Source of the DNA: Fen-455 sp050012675
Lineage (GTDB): Bacteria; Actinomycetota; Acidimicrobiia; Acidimicrobiales; Bog-793
Direction: 5' to 3'
DNA: 64,000 nucleotides
Assembly (NCBI GenBank): GCA_050012675.1
Contig: JBEKGS010000002.1
Coordinates: forward strand, 111,097 to 175,096
The position numbers and the translations under genes were made by a program. Shown here in pieces: positions 41,421-55,153 of the stretch (its first letter is position 1; every line of letters starts with the position of its first letter). The notes beneath the pieces were generated by a model that made no database searches, had not been told where the DNA came from, and saw nothing but the letters and a program-made list of their open reading frames with translations.

Positions 41421-41684
41421 TCAGTCCTCGCCGTCGCCAGATCGGTCCTCCGGAGCGTCGCTCCGTTCCCGGGCGCGTTCGGCCTGAGCTACGAGCAAAG
41501 AGGCGCGCTCGACAGCGTTGCGGGCCCGTGACAGGAGCTTCTCGCGCACGAGGTCCGGATCGGTCTTGGAGCCCTTGGCCCCCCGACGCAGCTGAGCCCG
41601 CAGGCAGTCGTAGGCCTCGTCGCCAAGCCGCTCGGCCAAGGTGTCGAGCCCGACCCGGATCTCTTCCAAACTCAGCTCGCCCAC
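41421..41684 (-). CDS. Small helical protein, function unknown
   Basis: I do not recognise the family. From the GTG at 41684 the product has 87 residues: ELSLEEIRVGLDTLAERLGDEAYDCLRAQLRRG, then DPDLVREKLLSRARNAVERASLLVAQAERARERS and an acidic end. It should be mostly helical, with possible coiled coil. The start is decided by ggagg five bases upstream. The same frame is open far upstream to 42803, but that part is the shadow of the c-di-GMP gene. It is convergent with the LOG gene and divergent from the GGDEF-EAL gene. Confidence 0.6.
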   Translation of the reverse strand: MGELSLEEIRVGLDTLAERLGDEAYDCLRAQLRRGAKGSKTDPDLVREKLLSRARNAVERASLLVAQAERARERSDAPEDRSGDGED

Positions 41685-41819
41685 GGCGCCTCCGCGCGTC
41701 TTGTCCGGTTTTTCCGCAGCACACCTTCGGCGCCGGGCGCCGTCCCGGCCGAGAAGACACCGGTACCGGTGTGCCCTCGGTAATCTTGCCATCGTAGGGG
41801 GACCACGAGGAGGTTGCCC

Positions 41820-44447
41820 GTGGGGCAGCAACAAGGCCCGGGCGCGCCCGAGTCCAAAGCTGAGCGATTCGACAGGCCCATGTTCCGTGCTCTCGAGGCC
41901 ACGGTCGCCGCGCGCTCGGGACCGGTGCTGCTGTTCGCCTGCGACCGCGACGGCGTGCTCACCTTCCTCGAGGGGGGTCTCGCGTCCGAGTTGTGCGAAG
42001 CTCCCGGTTCTCTGCTCGGGCGGAACCTGGCGGACATTCTCGAGGAGCACGCGGAGCTCGCCGCTGTGGCCCGCCGCCTGCTCGCCGGCGAACGCATCGA
42101 GTTCGCGTCCGTGCCCCTGAAGCACTACTACCTCGAGGTCTGGGGCGTCCCGCGCAACGGCGAGCTCGGCGCGTTCGAGGGGGCTGCAGGGATCGTGCTC
42201 GACATCTCGGCCCGTGTCGCCGCCGAACGCGGTCTGCTGCAAGGCGCCCGGCGGGAGGTTGCGCTCGTCGAGCACGCCTCGGACGTGATCGTCTTCATGA
42301 CGCGCGAGGGCCTCCTGCTCTCGGCCAACCCGGCCGCCCACCGTCTGTTCGGCCACAAGTGGAGCCAGGGCGAGGTGCTGCGGCTCGAGACCCTCGTTCA
42401 TCCCGAAGACCGCGAGCGCTTCCGGCGGCATTTCGAACAGGCGGCTGAGCACCACGGCAGCACGGCGCCGATCGAATACCGGATCGCAGACGAGTACGGC
42501 ACCTGGCGCACCGTCGAGTCGACGGCCAACAACATGGTCGACGACCCGGCCGTCGGCGGCTTCATAGTCACTATCCGGGACGTCACGACCCGCCTTGAAA
42601 GCGAGGAGCGCCTGGCCTCGAGTGCCTCCCGCCAGGCGGCGCTCGCTGACCTCGGCCGTTGGGCGCTCGTCGGCCTGCCCTACCCCGACCTCGTCGCGGA
42701 CGCGGTCACCCTGCTCGGCGAGCAGCTCGCAGTCGACTTCGTGCACGTGTTCGAGGCGACCCCGGAGGCCGCCTTTGTCACGCTCACCGCCAGTCAGGGC
42801 CATGACCCTTCCGGTCCGGAGCTGCTGTCGACCGATCCGACGTCCTCACCTGTCAGCTTCGCCCTGGTGACCCAGGAGACCGTCGTATGTGACGATCTCG
42901 TCCGCGAGGCCCGTTTCGAGGTCCCCGACCTCTGGACGCGCTCGGAAGCCATGAGCGTGATAGAGGCGCCGATCCCAGGCCAGGACTCACCTGTTGGCGT
43001 GCTGGGCGTCGGATGCCGCAGTCCGCGTCACTTCGCCGAGGAGGACGTGAGCTTCGTGGTGGCCGTCGCGAACGTCCTCGCAGCTGCGGCTGCCCGCGGC
43101 CGTGCCGAGGCCGCCATCCGGGACCAGGCGCTGCACGACCCGCTCACGGGCCTGGCGAACCGCCTCGTGCTCGCCGAGCACGGCCACACCCGGGCGGCCC
43201 CCAACCAGTCCGAGATGAGCGGGGCGAGGCGGACCGTGCTCGTGGTGGACATCGACCGGTTCAAGGAGGTCAACGACACTCTCGGCCATGCTGTGGGCGA
43301 CCTCGTCCTTGTCGAGGTCGCCCGACGCCTGCGTGGGCTCGCAGACCCCGTCGAGCTCGTCGCCCGTCTCGGCGCCGACGAGTTCGCGATCGTGGCCTCG
43401 AGCGCCGCCTTTGATGTGAACGCCGAGGTAATGGCGTCTCGGGTGCTGGCCGCGCTCGCGGAGGCGATCGACGTCGGGGGCGTGCGGCTTCGTCTTCGGG
43501 CAAGCGTCGGCGTCGCCGAGGCGGACGTGGACGAGAACGGCCTGAGCCTGGCAGTGCCGGTCCTCCTGCACCGCGCGGAGGCTGCCATGTACCTCGCCAA
43601 GGCCGAGCACCGGGGAGTGCGTCACTACAGCGACGACCTGGAACGGTCGAGCGTCTCACGTCTGGCGCTGGCGAGCGAGTTGGCCGACGCCCTCGACAAG
43701 CACGAGCTCCGCCTGGTCTACCAGCCCAAGATCGACGCCCGCACCGGGGTTGTGACCGGTGTCGAGGCCCTTGTGCGCTGGCGCCACCCGACCCGTGGGC
43801 TGCTGCTGCCCGACGTGTTCATCCCCCTCGCGGAGCAGACGGGCATGATCCGCGAGCTCACGAACTGGGTCCTGCAAAAAGCGCTCTTCGAGTGCGCCGG
43901 CTGGCACCGGGCGGGACGACTCCTGCCCGTGGCCGTGAACCTGTCGGCCGCCACGGTGCACGACCCGGAGCTCATGGGCGCGGTCACCAACGCCGTCAGC
44001 CATTCCGGCCTGCCGCCGGAGTCCATCGAGCTCGAGATAACCGAGAGCGCGGTCATGTTCGACCCCGAGGGGGCGCTGCGAAGCCTCGAGTCCCTCGTCG
44101 ACTACGGCGTGAGGCTTTCCCTCGACGACTTCGGCACGGGCAACTCCTCGCTCTCGTACCTGCAACGCCTCCCCGTCACCGCCGTCAAGATTGACAAGTC
44201 GTTCGTGGAGCCGCTGCTCAGCGACGAGACGGCCAAGGCCATCGTACGTGCGGTGGTGGACCTCGCCCACAGCTTGAGCCTGTCGGTCATCGCCGAGGGC
44301 GTCGACTCCGGCGCGGTCATGGAGCAGTTGACCGCTCTTGGCTGCGACGCCCTGCAGGGCTTCTACGTGGCGAGTCCCATGAGCCCGGACCGCCTCGAGC
44401 TGTGGATAGCCACCAACTCGCCGAGAGCCGCCCGGCGCTCACCCTGA
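41820..44447 (+). CDS. PAS-PAS-GAF-GGDEF-EAL c-di-GMP protein, likely a phosphodiesterase
   Basis: The protein has 875 residues. Two PAS-like regions (about 30-130 and 145-260) and a GAF-like region (about 270-430) precede GGDEF (about 435-605) and EAL (about 620-865). The GGDEF active site reads GADEF (518-522): the second Gly is Ala, so cyclase activity is doubtful. The EAL residues look complete: EALVRW, VAVNLSA, LEITES, LDDFGTG, KIDKSFV, VIAEGVDS and LQGFYV. The expected role is c-di-GMP breakdown under PAS/GAF control. The GTG at 41820 has gaggagg six bases before it. TAATCT at 41781-41786 may be the -10. No membrane helix is seen. Confidence 0.92.
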   Translation: MGQQQGPGAPESKAERFDRPMFRALEATVAARSGPVLLFACDRDGVLTFLEGGLASELCEAPGSLLGRNLADILEEHAELAAVARRLLAGERIEFASVPLKHYYLEVWGVPRNGELGAFEGAAGIVLDISARVAAERGLLQGARREVALVEHASDVIVFMTREGLLLSANPAAHRLFGHKWSQGEVLRLETLVHPEDRERFRRHFEQAAEHHGSTAPIEYRIADEYGTWRTVESTANNMVDDPAVGGFIVTIRDVTTRLESEERLASSASRQAALADLGRWALVGLPYPDLVADAVTLLGEQLAVDFVHVFEATPEAAFVTLTASQGHDPSGPELLSTDPTSSPVSFALVTQETVVCDDLVREARFEVPDLWTRSEAMSVIEAPIPGQDSPVGVLGVGCRSPRHFAEEDVSFVVAVANVLAAAAARGRAEAAIRDQALHDPLTGLANRLVLAEHGHTRAAPNQSEMSGARRTVLVVDIDRFKEVNDTLGHAVGDLVLVEVARRLRGLADPVELVARLGADEFAIVASSAAFDVNAEVMASRVLAALAEAIDVGGVRLRLRASVGVAEADVDENGLSLAVPVLLHRAEAAMYLAKAEHRGVRHYSDDLERSSVSRLALASELADALDKHELRLVYQPKIDARTGVVTGVEALVRWRHPTRGLLLPDVFIPLAEQTGMIRELTNWVLQKALFECAGWHRAGRLLPVAVNLSAATVHDPELMGAVTNAVSHSGLPPESIELEITESAVMFDPEGALRSLESLVDYGVRLSLDDFGTGNSSLSYLQRLPVTAVKIDKSFVEPLLSDETAKAIVRAVVDLAHSLSLSVIAEGVDSGAVMEQLTALGCDALQGFYVASPMSPDRLELWIATNSPRAARRSP

Positions 44448-44475
44448 ACCGGCCTGCCCCGAGGCGCCCGGCGGG

Positions 44476-45985
44476 TCACCTGAGCGCCAGCTGACCGGGT
44501 GCGACGGGCGCGAAGAGGTCGCTTCGGCCCATGAGGAACCGGTCGACGCTGGCCGCCGCGGAGCGGCCCTCCGCTATCGCCCAGACGATGAGGCTCTGGC
44601 CCCGCACCATGTCGCCGCAGGAGAACACGCCCGGCACCGAGGTGGCGAAGGACCTGTCGACCGCGACGTTGCCCCTCCCGTCGAGGCCGAGCCCGAGCTC
44701 GGCCACGCAGCCGTTGACCTCGGGGCCGAGAAAGCCCATGGCGATGAGCACGAGGTCGGCCTCGAGCTCGAAGGACGTGTTCGGGACCGGCACGAACGAG
44801 GGGCGCCCGTCGAGGGTCCTGAGCTCGACCGTCTCGGCGCGCAGCGCCCGCACAGCACCGGTCCCGTCGTCGAGGAGCTCGGTGGTCGCCACCGAGAAGA
44901 GCCGGTCCCCGCCCTCCTCGTGCGCCGCGCTCGAGCGGAGGATCAACGGCCAGGTCGGCCAGGGGTTGTCGTCCGCCCGCACCGGGCCGGGCATCGGGAG
45001 GATCTCGAGCTGGGTGACAGACAGCGCACCTTGGCGGTGGACAGTTCCGAGGCAGTCCGCCCCGGTGTCGCCGCCTCCGATGATCGCGACCCGCTTTGCC
45101 TCGGCTGTGATCCGTGCCTCGTCGAGGGCGCCCTCACAGACCAGGTTCGCCGATTTCAGGTAGTCCATGGCGAAATGGACGCCCCGCAGCTCGCGCCCCC
45201 GGACTACGAGGTCGCGCGGGCGGGTGGAGCCTCCTGCCAGCACGAGGGCGTCGAAATCGCCCAGCAGCTCCGTCGCCGAGACGACCGAAGCGTCCGGGGC
45301 GGCGGCACCGGGAACCTCCGGCGCCAGGCCGCCCTGGGCCCTCCCGACGGTGACCCGCGTGCGGAACTCGGTGCCCTCCAGCTCCATTTGCGCGAGGCGT
45401 CTGTCCAGCACGGACTTCTCGAGCTTGAACTCGGGGATGCCGTAACGCAGGAGGCCACCGATGCGCTCGGCACGTTCGAACACCACGACGGTGTGGCCCG
45501 CGCGTGTGAGCTGCTGGGCTGCCGCCAGCCCGGAGGGGCCCGAGCCGACGACGGCCACCGTCTTGTCTGTCTTACGCCCCGCACGGTGGGGCGCGAGCAC
45601 GCCGGAGGCGGCCGCCCACTCGGCGATCTCGAGCTCGACCTGCTTGATCAGCACAGGCTCGGAGACAAGGCCGAGCACGCACGAGCCCTCACAGGGGGCC
45701 GGGCAGAGCCTTCCTGTGAACTCCGGGAAGTTGTTCGTCGCCTGCAGGCGGTCGCTCGCCTCCGCGAAGCGTCCCCGCTCAACAAGGTCGTTCCACTCCG
45801 GGATGAGGTTTCCCAGGGGACAGCCCTCGTGGCAAAAGGCGATGCCGCAGCTCATGCAGCGGGCGGCCTGCTCGCTGAGCTCCTCGCGCCCGAAGGGCAG
45901 GTACACCTCCCTCCAGTCCGAAACCCGCGTCTCCACCGGACGACGACGGGGACCGGTCCGCTCGTATCGGAGGAACCCCCGGGGA

Positions 45986-45993
<8 letters not shown>
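44476..45993 (-). CDS. gltD: Glutamate synthase small subunit
   Basis: The protein has 505 residues. The N-terminal Fe-S region has CMSCGIAFCHEGCPLGNLIPEWN and LCPAPCEGSCVLG. VAVVGSGPSGLAAAQQLTRAGHTVVVFERAERIGGLLRYGIPEFKL is the FAD site, and VAIIGGGDTGADCLGT the NADPH site. It feeds electrons from NADPH to GltB. It overlaps the end of gltB by eight bases (45986-45993) and runs convergently with the c-di-GMP gene. Long plus-strand frames across it are shadows. Confidence 0.96.
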
Positions 45994-50569
<4,576 letters not shown>

Positions 50570-50776
50570 TGGCGTCCTCTTGGCGATCGAGGCGGACCTG
50601 GCGACCTTCTCGGTCCCCGGGTCCGACTTGGTTCCGGCTCAGCGCTTCGGCGGCTTTACCGTCGGCTGATAGCCGGGACGCCCTTGGCCCAGCAGATGTG
50701 GCAGAGATTACACGGAAAATCGTTCGTGCCCCCTACCGCAGCCCGAGGCGCCCCCCGCGCTGCCGCCGCCTGGGTG

Positions 50777-51397
50777 TCACACAGGGTCGCTGCTGATCTT
50801 CCCGCCGTCGGCGACGTGCTCGGTGAACTTCGTCCCGTCCCAGTAGCGCAGCTCGTGGCGCCCACTCGGGTCCGCGAGCCACGACCGCGGAGCGGGAGGC
50901 GGCTGCGGCGCCGGCGGCACCGGTCCCGGGGCTGTCGCCGGTGGGCCGAGACCCGGGAACACCGTCCCGGGAGGAGGAGGCGCATCCCAGCCACCGGGAG
51001 GCGGCGCCCCCCCGTAGCCCGGCGGCGGTGCCTGCCATTCGCCGGGAGGCGGGCCCCATCCCCGGGGGGCGTCCCACTGGCCTGGAGGGACGCCTCCGGC
51101 GTCCCGAGGACTCGGGCCGAATCGCTGGCCGCCTCCCGCCCAGCCGCTCTGGCCGGCCTTCGGCCGGGTCGTGAAGCACGCGATCAGGTACATGACCACG
51201 CCTATGAGCGACAGCAGGAAGAGCAGGACCGCCCACATGCTGGACGGCACTCTCCACGGTGTCACCCCATGGGAGCGCTTGTAACGCTCCGAAAGGAAGT
51301 AGCCGACCGACGCGAGGACCACGCCGAGCACGAAGCCGTCGACCAGCGTGGTGGTCGTGTAGACGACGGTCAGGCCGACGAGCCTCTCAAGGTGCAC
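50777..51397 (-). CDS. Pro/Gly-rich membrane protein with C-terminal DUF2510 domain
   Basis: The protein has 206 residues from the GTG at 51397. Two membrane helices (about 15-30 and 52-75) are followed by a Pro/Gly-rich segment with repeats such as PPGEWQAPPPG and PPPGGWDAPPPPG. The C-terminal 35 residues are a DUF2510 motif: WLADPSGRHELRYWDGTKFTEHVADGG. DUF2510 is common in actinobacterial membrane proteins and has no known function. The start is supported by TACGCT six bases upstream; the frame is open to 51451. It is divergent from thiD. Confidence 0.78.
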   Translation of the reverse strand: MHLERLVGLTVVYTTTTLVDGFVLGVVLASVGYFLSERYKRSHGVTPWRVPSSMWAVLLFLLSLIGVVMYLIACFTTRPKAGQSGWAGGGQRFGPSPRDAGGVPPGQWDAPRGWGPPPGEWQAPPPGYGGAPPPGGWDAPPPPGTVFPGLGPPATAPGPVPPAPQPPPAPRSWLADPSGRHELRYWDGTKFTEHVADGGKISSDPV

Positions 51398-51403
51398 ACA
51401 TCG

Positions 51404-51409
51404 AGCGTA
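51404..51409 (-). promoter_or_regulatory. -10 element TACGCT, leaderless start of the DUF2510 gene
   Basis: TACGCT (minus strand) is followed by six bases (cgatgt) and the GTG at 51397. Confidence 0.5.
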
Positions 51410-51537
51410 TCCGCCTGTCGAACCCCTGCGCGGCCTGGGAGCCTTGAGCACAGACGGTGTCTGCCGGGGCGCCCGTCCTGTCCCTTGGAGGACCGTGGCG
51501 CGCGGCTACGGCAGGGGCCCCGACGCTCGGGGCAACC

Positions 51538-51543
51538 TAGGAT
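51538..51543 (+). promoter_or_regulatory. -10 element TAGGAT, leaderless start of thiD
   Basis: TAGGAT ends seven bases before the GTG at 51551. No Shine-Dalgarno lies in between. Confidence 0.55.
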
Positions 51544-51550
51544 CGCCGCG

Positions 51551-52429
51551 GTGAACCACGACGCCCCAGCCCTTGACCCAGCGCCGGGTCCGACTCCCAA
51601 GGTCGCGCTCACCATCGCCGGAAGCGACTCCGGTGGGGGTGCCGGAATAGCTGCCGACCTGCGCACCTTCGGCGCGCTCGGCGTGTTCGGGACCCTCGTG
51701 GTGACCGCCGTCACCGCGCAGAACACCCTCGGGGTGCGTCAGTTCCTCGCCATGACCCCTGAGACGGTGGAGGCCCAGCTCGAGGCGGTCCTTTCCGACT
51801 TCGACGTGCGAGCCGCCAAGACCGGGATGCTGGCCACCTCCCGCACCGTCGATCTGCTGGCACGCCGGGCCGCGGCCGGCGGGCTCCCACCGCTCGTGAT
51901 AGACCCCGTCCTCGTCTCCTCGAGCGGCAAGGCGATGTTCCCCGGTGACGACGTCGCAGGTGCCTACCGCGGCCTGTTCGCCCATGCCACCGTCGTTACC
52001 CCGAACCTTCCCGAGGCCGGGCTGTTGACCGGCCGCGAGCTCGGAGATCTCGCGGCCATGGAGCAAGCCGCTCGCGAGCTGCAGGCTCTTGGGCCCGAGC
52101 TCGTGATCGTCAAGGGCGGCCGCCGGCCTGGCACCGAGGCCGTGGACGTCGCCTTCGACGGACGTTGTGTGACGATGCTGAGGGCGCCCTGGATCGACAC
52201 CGCCAACGTGCACGGCACCGGCTGCACCTTCTCGGCCGCGATCGCCGCCAACCTCGCTTCAGGGCTCGGGCCGCTCGAGGCCGCCTACGAGGCCAAACAA
52301 TTTGTCACCCGGGCGATCCTCGGGGGCTCGAGGTGGCACCTCGGTGCCGGTCATGGGCCCCTCGACCAGCTCGGAGCCGCCGGCACCATGCGCCCACCGG
52401 CTGACACCGGAACCGGGCGACCGAGCTAA
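51551..52429 (+). CDS. thiD: Hydroxymethylpyrimidine/phosphomethylpyrimidine kinase ThiD
   Basis: The protein has 292 residues. ALTIAGSDSGGGAGIAADLRTF is the N-terminal substrate loop, VIDPVLVSSSGKAMF lies in the middle, and DTANVHGTGCTFSAAIAANLASGLG carries the anion hole and catalytic Asp-type GTGC motif of the ribokinase fold. It phosphorylates HMP and HMP-P in thiamine synthesis. The frame is open for more than 2 kb upstream through the DUF2510 gene and gltB, but only the GTG at 51551 fits. It is convergent with serS, four bases apart. Confidence 0.94.
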   Translation: MNHDAPALDPAPGPTPKVALTIAGSDSGGGAGIAADLRTFGALGVFGTLVVTAVTAQNTLGVRQFLAMTPETVEAQLEAVLSDFDVRAAKTGMLATSRTVDLLARRAAAGGLPPLVIDPVLVSSSGKAMFPGDDVAGAYRGLFAHATVVTPNLPEAGLLTGRELGDLAAMEQAARELQALGPELVIVKGGRRPGTEAVDVAFDGRCVTMLRAPWIDTANVHGTGCTFSAAIAANLASGLGPLEAAYEAKQFVTRAILGGSRWHLGAGHGPLDQLGAAGTMRPPADTGTGRPS

Positions 52430-52433
52430 TACC

Positions 52434-53690
52434 TCACAGCCGAACCGGGGCTCCGTAGGGGTGGAGAACCTCCGGCACGCTCACGTGGCCGTCGGCGTCC
52501 TGATTCGCCTCGAGCAGGGCGATGAGGAACCTGGCCGTCATGGCGGTCCCGTTCAAGGTGTGCACGAACCGCAGTGAACCGTCCTCGTCACGAAAGCGGA
52601 CGTTGAGCCGCCGGGCCTGATAGTCAGTGGTGTTCGAGCAGGAGGTGATCTCCCTGTAGCGCTGCTGGCTCGGGATCCAGGCCTCGACGTCGTACTTCTT
52701 GGCGGCCGACGGCCCGAGGTCGCCCGCCGCGGTGACCACGACGCGGTAGGCGATACCGAGCCCGCTCACGATTTCTTCCTCTATTGCCAGTATCTCCTCG
52801 TGGTGCTCGCGGGAACGCTCGGGGCGCGCGAAGAAGAACATCTCCACCTTGTCGAACTGGTGCACGCGGAAGATGCCCCGCGTGTCACGCCCGGCTGCGC
52901 CCGCCTCGCGCCTGAAGCAGGTGGAGTAACCCGCATAGCGCAGGGGCAGCTCCCCGGCGGAAAGGGTCTCGTTCTGGTGCAGCGCCGCCAGTGCCACCTC
53001 GGACGTCCCGGTCAGGTATAGCCCGTCACTCGTCACCTGGTAGAGGTTGACCTCGTCAGTGGGCAAAAAGCCCGTACCGTACATGGCGGACTCGCGCACT
53101 AGGACCGGCGGGAGGACAGGCTCGAAGCCCTGGGCCACCAGCCGGTCGAGGGCGTAGCGGTAAAGGGCCAGCTCCACGAGCGCGACCCCACCCCGCCGGT
53201 ATGCGAACCGGGCGCCTGAGACACGGGCTCCGCGTTCGAGATCGAAGCCGGGTCGCCCCGGGCCGTCTCCGCCGGAGGCACCCAAAGCCGAGGTCAGCTC
53301 GACATGGTCGCGAGGCGCAAACGAGAACTGGGGCGGAGTGCCGACCTTGCGCAGTTCGAGCGCGTCCTCGTCGCTGTAGCCGTCGGGCGCCGAGTCGTCG
53401 GGCGGGTTCGGCAAGGCGGCGAGCAGCTCGGAACGGCGCCGCTCGAGCTCCTCCAACTTCGACTCGGCCCGGCGCAGCTCCTGGCTCACAACCGCGAGGG
53501 CCGCGCGCTCCTCCTCGGTGGGCTTCCCCTTCGGTCTTGTCCTGCGGCGCAGCTCGTCGACCTCGGTGGTCAGCTCACGCCAGAGCCCGTCCACCTCCAA
53601 CAGGTTCTCGAAGTCGCCCGCGGCACCCTTTCGGGCCAGGGCCCGGCGGAACTCCTCTGGGTGCTCACGGGCCAGGCGGATATCGATCAT
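52434..53690 (-). CDS. serS: Seryl-tRNA synthetase
   Basis: The protein has 418 residues. The N-terminal arm (MIDIRLAREHPEEFRRALARKG ... coiled coil to about residue 110) binds tRNA. Class II motifs follow: motif 2 in FRREAGAAGRDTRGIFRVHQFDKVEMF, and motif 3 in LNGTAMTARFLIALLEANQ. The serine-site TGTSE-type motif is also present (YLTGTSEVALAALH). It charges tRNA-Ser. The ATG at 53690 has TAGGCT six bases upstream, so it seems to have its own promoter after secF. Confidence 0.96.
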   Translation of the reverse strand: MIDIRLAREHPEEFRRALARKGAAGDFENLLEVDGLWRELTTEVDELRRRTRPKGKPTEEERAALAVVSQELRRAESKLEELERRRSELLAALPNPPDDSAPDGYSDEDALELRKVGTPPQFSFAPRDHVELTSALGASGGDGPGRPGFDLERGARVSGARFAYRRGGVALVELALYRYALDRLVAQGFEPVLPPVLVRESAMYGTGFLPTDEVNLYQVTSDGLYLTGTSEVALAALHQNETLSAGELPLRYAGYSTCFRREAGAAGRDTRGIFRVHQFDKVEMFFFARPERSREHHEEILAIEEEIVSGLGIAYRVVVTAAGDLGPSAAKKYDVEAWIPSQQRYREITSCSNTTDYQARRLNVRFRDEDGSLRFVHTLNGTAMTARFLIALLEANQDADGHVSVPEVLHPYGAPVRL

Positions 53691-53696
53691 CGCGGC

Positions 53697-53702
53697 AGCC
53701 TA
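53697..53702 (-). promoter_or_regulatory. -10 element TAGGCT, leaderless start of serS
   Basis: TAGGCT (minus strand) is followed by gccgcg and the ATG at 53690. Confidence 0.5.
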
Positions 53703-53708
53703 CGAGCT

Positions 53709-53749
53709 GTACCGCGGTCGGCTCAGGACCTGCGCAGGGACGGCGGTAC
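53709..53749 (-). terminator. Stem-loop between secF and serS
   Basis: GTACCGC (53709-53715) and GCGGTAC (53743-53749) can pair; the loop contains the palindrome CCTGCGCAGG (53729-53738). It lies 16 bases after the secF stop and just before the serS promoter. No T-run follows, so a terminator role is tentative. Confidence 0.35.
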
Positions 53750-53764
53750 CTCCTCGCACGGCAA

Positions 53765-55153
53765 TTACCGGCGCTTGCCCTTCTTACGGGGCCGCGGCGG
53801 CGGCCGGCGTGCCGGCGTGGCGGCCTTGGGGGTCTGAGCCGACGGCCGCGCAGCTGCTCCGCGCGAGGGGGCGCCAGGCCTCGGGCCTTCGCCCGTCCCC
53901 TCGGCGGCCAAGTCCTGCGGGTCGGCCGATTCGTAGTCTGCGGCTGCGCCGTTGCCGCCGAAGGGCTCTTCGCCGACGGCCGCCGGGGAACTGCGCCGGC
54001 TTGTTCCGGGCCGCAGCGTCTGCGGCTTGGCCTGGGCCGCGCCCGAAGAGCGGCGGCGCTTGAGCGAGCCCGCCACCTCCGGGGTGCTGAGCGCCCCTGC
54101 CGCCACCGCCGCGGGCGAGATGAGCAGCATCGCATTGCCGCGCGACTCGAGGCGCTCGCGAATCCGCCGATACCGCTCCTCGTGCTCTTTTTCCATGGCG
54201 AGCAGGGGCGAGGCGATGAAGATCGAGGAATAGGCACCGCTCGTGAGGCCGATCAGAAGAGCGAGGCCGAAGTACTCGAGCGTGACAGCGCCGAGTATCT
54301 CGGCACCGAGGACAAGCACGGCGAGGATCGGGAGGATCGCGACGAGCGAGGTATTGATCGAGCGGGCGAGCGTCTGGTTCATGGACAGGTTCACGACGTC
54401 TGTGTAAGTCAGCTTCCCGGTGGCTCCGAGCCCGCGTGAGTTGTCCCGAACGCGGTCGAACACGACGATCGTGTCGTACAGGGAATAGCCGAGGACAGTC
54501 AGGAACGCCACGACGGTGTCAGGGGTGACGAGGAACGCCAACAGCGAGTAGATCCCGACGGTGACCAAGATGTCGTGCGCGACCGCGACGATTGCCGCGA
54601 CCGCCATCTTCCACTCGAAGAAGATCGAGATGTAGGCCGAGATCACGATCAGGAACACGATCAGGGCTTCGACCGCCTTATGGGTTATGTCACTGCCCCA
54701 GGTAGGTCCGACGTTCTCGACCGAAACCGACGAGGCCGACTTGTGCGTCAGCCCGGCGAGGACCGCGGCCACCTTGGTGGCTTCGGTCGTGCTCACTGCG
54801 GCCGAGTTCTTCACGAGCTTCGCCTCGACGTCAAGGCTCTGTTTGCTGCCGCTGCCGAGCATTGTGATCGTCGCGCCGCCAAAGCCCAGGGGGACGAGGG
54901 CCTTTTGAGCCTGCGCCACCGTCACGCCAGGTGCGGCCACCTGCCAGGACGTGCCCCCGACGAACTCGATGCTGTAGTTGAGGCCCCTGGTGCCGAGCGA
55001 GACCAGGCCCGCGATGATCACTATCCCGGATGCCGCGAACCACCACCTCCGCCTGCGGACGAAGTCGAAGCGGGTCTGTCCGTGATACAGGCGGAGAAGC
55101 GCCATCGGCTTGCGGGCCGCGGCACCTCCGAGGTCTATGGAAGCTGTGGTCAT
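53765..55153 (-). CDS. secF: Protein translocase subunit SecF
   Basis: The protein has 462 residues. Helix 1 is followed by the periplasmic domain and LGYSLYDTIVVFDRVRDN, the SecF signature, then helices ending in FGLALLIGLTSGAYSSIFIASPLL. The last 140 residues are a basic, Pro/Ala-rich cytoplasmic tail ending in a Lys/Arg run, much longer than in the classical protein. SecF works with SecD to pull proteins across the membrane using the proton gradient. It overlaps secD by four bases. Confidence 0.94.
   Translation of the reverse strand: MTTASIDLGGAAARKPMALLRLYHGQTRFDFVRRRRWWFAASGIVIIAGLVSLGTRGLNYSIEFVGGTSWQVAAPGVTVAQAQKALVPLGFGGATITMLGSGSKQSLDVEAKLVKNSAAVSTTEATKVAAVLAGLTHKSASSVSVENVGPTWGSDITHKAVEALIVFLIVISAYISIFFEWKMAVAAIVAVAHDILVTVGIYSLLAFLVTPDTVVAFLTVLGYSLYDTIVVFDRVRDNSRGLGATGKLTYTDVVNLSMNQTLARSINTSLVAILPILAVLVLGAEILGAVTLEYFGLALLIGLTSGAYSSIFIASPLLAMEKEHEERYRRIRERLESRGNAMLLISPAAVAAGALSTPEVAGSLKRRRSSGAAQAKPQTLRPGTSRRSSPAAVGEEPFGGNGAAADYESADPQDLAAEGTGEGPRPGAPSRGAAARPSAQTPKAATPARRPPPRPRKKGKRR

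Noticed and set aside
50656..50776. Minus-strand frame with a Cys-rich CNLCHICW motif between gltB and the DUF2510 gene
   Set aside because: The Cys motif alone is not enough: the frame has no start near it, and most of it overlaps the DUF2510 gene in another frame.
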